Source: Hyphomicrobiales bacterium | Lineage (GTDB): Bacteria > Pseudomonadota > Alphaproteobacteria > Rhizobiales > Rhizobiaceae | DNA length: 11,425 nucleotides | Reading direction: 5' to 3' | Assembly (NCBI GenBank): GCA_015654965.1 | Contig: JAATGD010000054.1 | Coordinates: 1 to 11,425, forward strand | Part shown: piece after piece, positions 6,302 through 11,425 of the stretch | Position numbering within the stretch: the first letter of the stretch is position 1 | Layout: every line of letters begins with the position of its first letter | The notes under the pieces: model-generated | What the model was told of the DNA's origin: nothing | Database searches by the model: none | What the model saw: the letters and a program-made list of their open reading frames with translations, nothing else | Program-made: the position numbers and the translations under genes

Positions 6302-7489
6302 ATGCGCTTTGCAATCATTCTCGTTCTGGCGTGCCAGCCTTATTTCGCGGTATCCTTCCTCTATGGAGCGGTGCCGTCGGTGTTGCGCCAGAACGGAGCC
6401 TCGCTCGAGACAGTCGGTCTTTTCGGTCTTGTGTTTTTTGCCTTCACCGTCAATTTCCTGTGGACGCCCATTGTCGACCGATGGGCGCCCTTTGGTTTTC
6501 AACGGCGGCGTTTCTGGCTGTTTTCGACACAGCTTTCCTGCGTGTCGCTGTTTTTCATGCTCGCTTTTCTCGACCCTGCACGACATCTTGCTGCCATTCT
6601 GATGACAGGCATGGTGCTGGCCGGATTTGCGGCAACACAGCGCTCCGTCATACTTGGCTTTTCCGCTGACGTGCTGGATGATGCGGAAAAGCCATGGGGT
6701 GCGACGGCTTTTGGCTGGGGGACGGCGCTTGGCAACATCATCGGTGGCGCGCTGGGCCTGTGGCTGGTCGATCATTTCGGATGGAGCCTTACACTCACAA
6801 TCCTGTCTGCCTGTATGTTGATTGCAACCCCTTTGCTGTTATGGGCAAGGGAGCCGTCGCAAAAGATGCCTGCACGCGCTGGCGGTTTGCGCATCGTGGC
6901 CGACCGGCGGGCATGGGTCGTGATCGCGGCACTTGTGCCCGCCACTTTTGGCCTTGCGGTCGCATTCGCCATGACGCAACCGCGTCTGGTGGACATTGGG
7001 TTCGATCTGACCGCCATCGGTGTCGTCGCGGCCGTCGGCAATCTGGTCGCCGCGACCTTTGCGGGGCCGCTGGCTGGCTGGCTTGCGACATGGTTGCCCT
7101 TGTCGCGGCTCATGGCAGGGGGAGCGACTGTGATCGCGCTCACTCTTCTCCTCCTTCTCGTCCTCACGCATCTGGCGGGTGAATGGACGGGCGCTCTCGT
7201 TTCAGTCATCGTCGTCTTTTCCGCCATCTGCGCTCTGGGGGTTTTTTCCAATACGCTCTTCCTGAAAATAGCGGGCGAGGGCGATGCAGCGGCAACGGAA
7301 GTGACATTCCTGTCTGCCATCATGTCCATGGTGGCTCTGGCCGGGTTCATGGCGAGCGGTTTTATCGCGACATGGGCCGGATATGGCATGACATTGATGA
7401 TTGCCGCGATAGGCGGTTTGCTGACGGCGTTTCTGTTCACGCGGCCCTCATCGCGCAAGGCCATTGCTTTTGGCGGTGAGCAGGCATGA
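6302..7489 (+). CDS. MFS permease, RhtX/FptX/AmpG-like (probable siderophore permease)
   Basis: A 395-aa very hydrophobic protein with about 12 predicted membrane segments, in two halves joined near residues 182-205 (WAREPSQKMPARAGG). Near the N-terminus, GAVPSVLRQNGASLETVGLFGL (22-43) and NFLWTPIVDR (51-60) match the pattern of the RhtX/FptX/AmpG branch, where a KFLWAPLVDR-like motif is typical. Known members move rhizobactin 1021, pyochelin or muropeptides across the inner membrane. The familiar QDIxxD stretch of that branch appears altered: here it reads ATQRSVILGFSAD (111-123), with R114 where D is usual. The start is fixed: an in-frame stop at 6275-6277 leaves only the ATG at 6302. It begins 11 nt after the receptor stop with a weak ribosome binding site, so translation is probably coupled. 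Its position corresponds to ybtX of the yersiniabactin system. The direction of transport is inferred. Confidence 0.78.
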   Translation: MRFAIILVLACQPYFAVSFLYGAVPSVLRQNGASLETVGLFGLVFFAFTVNFLWTPIVDRWAPFGFQRRRFWLFSTQLSCVSLFFMLAFLDPARHLAAILMTGMVLAGFAATQRSVILGFSADVLDDAEKPWGATAFGWGTALGNIIGGALGLWLVDHFGWSLTLTILSACMLIATPLLLWAREPSQKMPARAGGLRIVADRRAWVVIAALVPATFGLAVAFAMTQPRLVDIGFDLTAIGVVAAVGNLVAATFAGPLAGWLATWLPLSRLMAGGATVIALTLLLLLVLTHLAGEWTGALVSVIVVFSAICALGVFSNTLFLKIAGEGDAAATEVTFLSAIMSMVALAGFMASGFIATWAGYGMTLMIAAIGGLLTAFLFTRPSSRKAIAFGGEQA

Positions 7490-9228
7490 GCAGCAACGGT
7501 CCGGATTATCTGGCAAGTCTGCGCCTGCTTTCCGGCCATATGCGCGCATCCCGGGGTAAATTCATATGCGTCCTCTTGGCGGCAACGGCATCCGCCTTTC
7601 TCGAACTGGTGCCGGTCTGGTCGCTTTGCCGGTTGATCACGGCGCTCATTATGGGGCAGGCCGAGCCTTCCCTGTTTTTCTTCCATGCTGCTGTTTCGGC
7701 TGCGGCAATCGTGCTTGGCTATGGCCTGTTTGCCTGTTCGACCATCCTTGCCCATATGGTCGCTTTCGATGCCATTCATGGTCTGCGTCTTGAGCTCTCG
7801 CGCCACCTTGCACGCCTGCCATTGGGTTTTTTCGCCAGACGCTCCAGTGCTGACGCCAAGCGTCTGATCGTGGATGAGCCGGAGAAACTCGAATCCATAT
7901 TCGCCCATGGCCTGCCGGATGGGATCAGCGCCCTGTCGACATGGATTGCGGTTTCGTCATGGCTGGTTATAGCCGATTGGCGTCTGGCGCTGGCGGCTAT
8001 TTTCGTGACGCCCGTTTCGTTCCTTCTGCTTGGCCGCGCGATGACGGCCAGTGGCGCTCTCGCTGCCCGTTATCAGCAGGCGGCGGCGCGGATGAACGCG
8101 GAAATTGCCGATTATGTCGCCGGAATGCCGGTTCTCAAGGTCTTCAACTGCACAACTTCGGCGCTTGGCGGTGCGGCGAAGGCGATTGACGACTATGCGC
8201 GGGTACAGACCGACATGACCCGGCTTTATCTGCCTTTCGGCGGCCCGTTTTTCACGCTTGTTCTCACCAATATCGTTTTCATCCTGCCTGTAGGGTTGAT
8301 CCTACTGCAAAAAGGCGAGATCACGCTTCCCACGCTTGTGCTGTTCCTCGTGCTGGGGGCGAATTACAGCCAGCCGCTTCTCAAACTGTTCAACCAGTTC
8401 CATCATCTTGCACATCTAAGCATGGGATCGGCGCATGTCGCCGATGTGCTGCGTCAGGTTCCTCAACCCGACAGCGGTCGATTTATACCTCTCGCCAATT
8501 ATGACATTTGCTTTGAGAAGGTCGATTTTGCCTATAGCGACCGGGCTATTTTGCAGAACATTTGTCTGACGGTAAAATCAGGGTCAATGACCGCTCTGGT
8601 CGGGCCGTCGGGTGCTGGAAAAAGCACCTTGGCTGGTCTTGTCGCGCGATTTCAGGATGTGTCGGCTGGCCGCATCACCATCGGTGGCGTCGATGTGCGC
8701 GACATGGCCATCGAACAACTGATGCAGACAGTGGCTTTCGTCTTTCAGGATACGTTTCTGTTTTCCGACACGATAGAGGCAAATCTGCGCATCGGCAGGC
8801 CTGACGCGACACAGGCCGATCTTGAAACGGCCACCCGCGCCGCCCGCGCGCATGACTTCATCATGGCTTTGCCGAAAGGATATGCAACGCGGATCGGTGT
8901 CGGCGGCATGCAGCTTTCCGGCGGCGAGCGGCAGAGACTGGCCATCGCACGGGCCATGCTCAAAGACGCCCCCATCGTCGTGCTTGACGAGGCAACTGCC
9001 ATGACTGACCCCGACAACGAAGCCGCAATCCAGGAGGCAATCCGCGCACTGACCTACAATAAGACGCTCATTGTCGTCGCACATCGCCTGCACACTATCA
9101 TGCATGCGCAGCAGATCGTTGTTCTTTCCTCCGGGCAGGTGGTCGAAACAGGAGCGCATGAACAATTGCTTGATTATGAGGGGCTATATGCCGCTCTCTG
9201 GCAAAGCTATGACAGGGCACAAGCATGA
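7486..9228 (+). CDS. ABC transporter TM-NBD half protein, YbtP-like (siderophore-type)
   Basis: A 580-aa half transporter with exporter-type fold. The membrane domain (about 20-320) has six predicted segments; the NBD is about 340-575. Walker A GPSGAGKST (373-381), Q-loop Q421, signature LSGGE (477-481), Walker B IVVLD (497-501) followed by catalytic E502, and H-loop H533 are all intact. The D-loop region reads ATAMTDPDNE rather than the common ATSALD; a similar DEATAxxDPxNE is, to my recollection, seen in YbtP/Irt-type siderophore ABC proteins. The ATG at 7486 overlaps the MFS stop (ATGA), with GGTGAG at 7475-7480 as ribosome binding site. It most likely pairs with the next gene product as a heterodimer that imports a ferric siderophore despite the exporter fold, as YbtPQ and IrtAB do. 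An exporter role cannot be excluded from sequence. Confidence 0.85.
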   Translation: MSSNGPDYLASLRLLSGHMRASRGKFICVLLAATASAFLELVPVWSLCRLITALIMGQAEPSLFFFHAAVSAAAIVLGYGLFACSTILAHMVAFDAIHGLRLELSRHLARLPLGFFARRSSADAKRLIVDEPEKLESIFAHGLPDGISALSTWIAVSSWLVIADWRLALAAIFVTPVSFLLLGRAMTASGALAARYQQAAARMNAEIADYVAGMPVLKVFNCTTSALGGAAKAIDDYARVQTDMTRLYLPFGGPFFTLVLTNIVFILPVGLILLQKGEITLPTLVLFLVLGANYSQPLLKLFNQFHHLAHLSMGSAHVADVLRQVPQPDSGRFIPLANYDICFEKVDFAYSDRAILQNICLTVKSGSMTALVGPSGAGKSTLAGLVARFQDVSAGRITIGGVDVRDMAIEQLMQTVAFVFQDTFLFSDTIEANLRIGRPDATQADLETATRAARAHDFIMALPKGYATRIGVGGMQLSGGERQRLAIARAMLKDAPIVVLDEATAMTDPDNEAAIQEAIRALTYNKTLIVVAHRLHTIMHAQQIVVLSSGQVVETGAHEQLLDYEGLYAALWQSYDRAQA

Positions 9229-11000
9229 CGGACGCAATATTGGCGGACGACCGCTCGCTCTCCGACCTTGCAAGCCTGAGACGCGTATGGGCACTTGCAG
9301 GCAGGCATCGCAAATCCGTCATTCTCGGACTGATCTTCCGTTTCGCCCAATCAGCATGTCTCGGTCTGGCCTATGGCGTGGCCGTTCATGTGGTGAAAGA
9401 ACTGGCGGCAGCACGGGTTCCCGACAATATATCGATTACGCATGTCATTTTAGTTCTCGTGGTTTCGCTCATGGGGCAGTTGATCTTCGGCTATCTCGCC
9501 ATGCGTTCCTGCTGGTTTGCCAGTTTTGCCATCGGCCGTGACCTGCGGCTTGCCTTGCTCGATCACATGCGTCGCCTGTCGCCGAGCTTTCATATCGAGC
9601 GGGGACAGGGCGATATTCTCTCGACCCTGACGAGCGACACGCAATTCATCGAGAGTTTTTTTTCCGATGGCTTGCCGCGTATCGCACAGGCGCTCAGCCT
9701 GCCTCTCGCGCTCATTGTGTTTTTTGCCTTTCAGGCACCAGTTTTGGCGGTGATTGCTTCTGTTTCCATCCTTGCAGGACTGCCAATATTCGTGTGGTCG
9801 AGCCATGCGCTTGCCCGTCAGGCGGTCGAAAGACAAGACAGGCAGGCAGCCGCATCCGAAAGCATGATCGAATATGCGCGCGGCATGCCGGTCATCCGCG
9901 CGTTCAATCGCATGGCAAGCGGGTTACAGCGTTTCGAGGTGGCCGTAACGGCATTCAGGGATATTTCCATTCGCATGGTCCGGCAGCTTGCCATTCCCAT
10001 GGTTGCATTCGGTGCGATTATCGTACTGGGTGTCGCGATCATCATGGCTTCATCCGGCGTGTTGCTTGCGCATGGGATATTCGACAGGGATATCATCCTT
10101 TGCGCTCTCGTCCTCGCCTTCTCCTTTTATACGCCGCTGCTGGGTCTTGTGGCGGTAATGGAACATGTGCGTATCGCGGATGCATCGCTGGCGCGGGTTC
10201 ATCGCATTCTGGAACTTCGCCCGCTGCCAGTGTCAGCGGTCAAGACAAAGCCTGAGGGAACGGCGATTGCGTTCGAGAATGTCGTCTTTTCATATGATGG
10301 GCTGACAAACGCATTAAGCGATATCACCTTTGATATTCCCGAGCGCACGATGACGGCGGTGGTCGGCGCTTCCGGTTCTGGCAAAAGCACGCTCCTCAGT
10401 CTCCTGCCGCGTTTTTTTGATCCCTTGAATGGTATCATTCGCATCGGGGGAGTCGATATTCGCAGCCTGCCGGAAGAGCAACTGGCCGATCTCGTTACGG
10501 TGGTGTTTCAGGACGTGTATCTCTTTTCGGGTACGATCATCGAGAACATTGCTCTTGCACGTCCCGATGCGTCACGGGCTGAAATCGAAGATGCCGCGCG
10601 GCAGGCCCATGCGCATGATTTCATCATGGCGCTCCCGGATGGCTATGACACACAGGTCGGGGAAGGTGGTGCTTCGCTTTCAGGCGGTGAAAGACAGCGT
10701 ATTTCAATCGCCCGGGCGTTGCTGAAGGACGCGCCCATCGTGCTGCTGGATGAGGCGACCTCGGCAATTGATCCACTGACGGAACGCGATCTGCAAAAAG
10801 CGCTCGCCAATCTTACGGCTCACCGGACAGTCATTGTCGTTGCGCACAAGCTCTCGACCATTGCCCATGCGGACCAGATACTGGTTCTGGATAAGGGACG
10901 GATTGTGGAAAAAGGAACCGATGCGCAGTTGAGAAACCAGAATGGACTTTACAACCGCTTTATCGCCGCCCGCAGCCGCGCAGAAACATGGACTATATGA
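9225..11000 (+). CDS. ABC transporter TM-NBD half protein, YbtQ-like (siderophore-type)
   Basis: A 591-aa half transporter and probable partner of the preceding gene product. The membrane domain is about 28-320, with a coupling-helix-type stretch near 215-245 (EYARGMPVIRAFNR); the NBD is about 345-585. Walker A GASGSGKST (381-389), Q429, LSGGE (485-489), Walker B IVLLD (505-509), catalytic E510, the standard D-loop SAID and H541 are all intact, so both composite ATP sites of the heterodimer should be competent. The ATG at 9225 overlaps the previous stop (ATGA), and AGGG at 9214-9217 lies 7 nt upstream. The NBD is clearly paralogous to that of the previous gene, with AHDFIMALP...LSGGERQR...KDAPIV.LDEAT in both. 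It is the last gene of the operon; the next gene is convergent. No siderophore-interacting (flavin reductase) domain is fused to it. Confidence 0.85.
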   Translation: MTDAILADDRSLSDLASLRRVWALAGRHRKSVILGLIFRFAQSACLGLAYGVAVHVVKELAAARVPDNISITHVILVLVVSLMGQLIFGYLAMRSCWFASFAIGRDLRLALLDHMRRLSPSFHIERGQGDILSTLTSDTQFIESFFSDGLPRIAQALSLPLALIVFFAFQAPVLAVIASVSILAGLPIFVWSSHALARQAVERQDRQAAASESMIEYARGMPVIRAFNRMASGLQRFEVAVTAFRDISIRMVRQLAIPMVAFGAIIVLGVAIIMASSGVLLAHGIFDRDIILCALVLAFSFYTPLLGLVAVMEHVRIADASLARVHRILELRPLPVSAVKTKPEGTAIAFENVVFSYDGLTNALSDITFDIPERTMTAVVGASGSGKSTLLSLLPRFFDPLNGIIRIGGVDIRSLPEEQLADLVTVVFQDVYLFSGTIIENIALARPDASRAEIEDAARQAHAHDFIMALPDGYDTQVGEGGASLSGGERQRISIARALLKDAPIVLLDEATSAIDPLTERDLQKALANLTAHRTVIVVAHKLSTIAHADQILVLDKGRIVEKGTDAQLRNQNGLYNRFIAARSRAETWTI

Positions 11001-11022
11001 GGCTCTGAATCTGGCGACACAC

Positions 11023-11046
11023 TTGAACGGGTACAAACCGTCTCAA
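11023..11046. terminator. Small imperfect hairpin between convergent genes, weak terminator candidate
   Basis: TTGAACGG (11023-11030) can pair with CCGT-c-TCAA (11038-11046) through eight pairs with one bulged base around the 7-nt loop GTACAAA. It lies 22 nt after the ABC operon stop and overlaps the stop codon of the convergent eutC. No T-run follows on either strand, so it is at best a weak or bidirectional terminator. The rest of the 42-nt gap shows nothing. Confidence 0.25.
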
Positions 11047-11425
11047 CGGATTTGCTGGCGGACGAGAGCTTCCTTTAACAGCACGCCGCTTATGCCGGTC
11101 CTGAGCACGTCATTCACCAGCCTGAAAATGGTATCGGCTGCAACCGGGATAGGCATACCGCCGTCACGGATGTTGGAAATGCAGTTACGCCGGGAATCCG
11201 GCGTCCCGCTTTTAGGATCATAGGTGATATAGGCTCCAAGGCTATCGGCAGCCGAAAGGCCGGGGCGCTCCCCAACCAGAACGATCACGATTTTCGCATC
11301 GAGCGCTTCGCCGACCGGGTCGCCCAGTGCCACACGGGCCTGACTGGCAAGCACGATGGGACCAAGAGACAAGTTTTTCTGCCGCAACAAATCCGATAAA
11401 GCCGCAATCAGATGCACAGCATTGA
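11043..11425 (-). CDS. eutC: Ethanolamine ammonia-lyase small subunit, 5' partial in window
   Basis: Reading leftwards from the window end, the last 126 residues of EutC are seen, with the stop (TGA) at 11045-11043; the start lies beyond 11425. The signature [23 protein letters not shown] matches the EutC core that helps bind adenosylcobalamin (E. coli reads [20 protein letters not shown]), and [10 protein letters not shown] matches E. coli TCISNIHQGG. EutC forms the ethanolamine ammonia-lyase complex with EutB and splits ethanolamine into acetaldehyde and ammonia using coenzyme B12. A GTG at 11417 is only an internal codon. EutB is expected to the right, upstream on the minus strand. It is convergent with the siderophore-type operon and marks the right-hand edge of that cassette. 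Confidence 0.93.
   Translation of the reverse strand, partial: [126 protein letters not shown]

Noticed and set aside
6772..7908. Long minus-strand open frame (378 codons) opposite the MFS and first ABC gene
   Set aside because: It spans the boundary between two well-supported genes, is rich in Arg, Ala, Thr and Pro as expected for an antisense shadow of GC-rich coding DNA, and shows no recognisable domain.
7486..11000. ABC pair as a multidrug or lipid A exporter (MsbA/LmrA type)
   Set aside because: The fold alone would allow it, but co-transcription with a TonB receptor and an RhtX-like permease under a PchR/YbtA-like regulator makes siderophore import by a YbtPQ-type heterodimer the better reading. 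It is kept as an alternative in the gene notes.
1..11425. CRISPR arrays, tRNA or rRNA genes, transposons, prophage genes
   Set aside because: No regularly spaced repeats, no cloverleaf-like or rRNA-like sequence, and no transposase or integrase frame was seen on either strand.

Overview
The window looks like chromosomal DNA of an alphaproteobacterium, most likely of the Hyphomicrobiales (Brucella/Ochrobactrum-like). This is an inference from moderate-to-high GC with GC-rich third positions, from the kinds of proteins encoded, and from the neighbouring dgo-type sugar-acid genes and ethanolamine ammonia-lyase. No 16S rRNA or other taxonomic marker is present. I saw no tRNA, rRNA, CRISPR array, transposase, integrase or prophage gene.

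Region 1 (1-2877, + strand) is the 3' part of a galactose/galactonate catabolic cluster: an aldose 1-epimerase-like protein (5' end outside the window), D-galactonate dehydratase (dgoD, with all five expected active-site residues), and a classical NAD-type SDR dehydrogenase 14 nt behind it. Together they fit an oxidative De Ley-Doudoroff-type route: mutarotation of the sugar, C1 oxidation, lactone opening, then dehydration to 2-keto-3-deoxygalactonate. The lactonase, kinase and aldolase are not in the window and may lie upstream.

Region 2 (about 2878-11000, + strand) is a compact iron-siderophore (or similar metallophore) acquisition cassette: an AraC/PchR/YbtA-like regulator, a regulatory gap, a TonB-dependent outer-membrane receptor, an RhtX/FptX/AmpG-like MFS permease, and two half-size ABC proteins (TM domain plus NBD) of the YbtP/YbtQ kind. 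The last four genes are separated by 11, -4 and -4 nt and are almost certainly one operon. The gene set parallels ybtA-fyuA-ybtX-ybtP-ybtQ of the yersiniabactin system, but the window holds no siderophore biosynthesis gene, no periplasmic binding protein and no siderophore-interacting reductase. It therefore looks like uptake of a siderophore made by other organisms.

Both non-coding gaps flanking the regulator carry structured repeats. Upstream of the receptor there is a 12-bp direct repeat (10/12 identical) offset by exactly 21 bp, or two helical turns. Upstream of the regulator there is a tandem TTGTGAA with 10-bp period, two AAAGGC-containing elements 50 bp apart, and a sigma70-like promoter that one of those elements overlaps. 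These are the best candidates for the regulator's operators and suggest activation of the receptor operon with autoregulation.

Region 3 (11043-11425, - strand) is the C-terminal part of ethanolamine ammonia-lyase small subunit (eutC), convergent with the ABC operon. Its start lies beyond the window. The 42-nt gap between the two operons overlaps a small imperfect hairpin.
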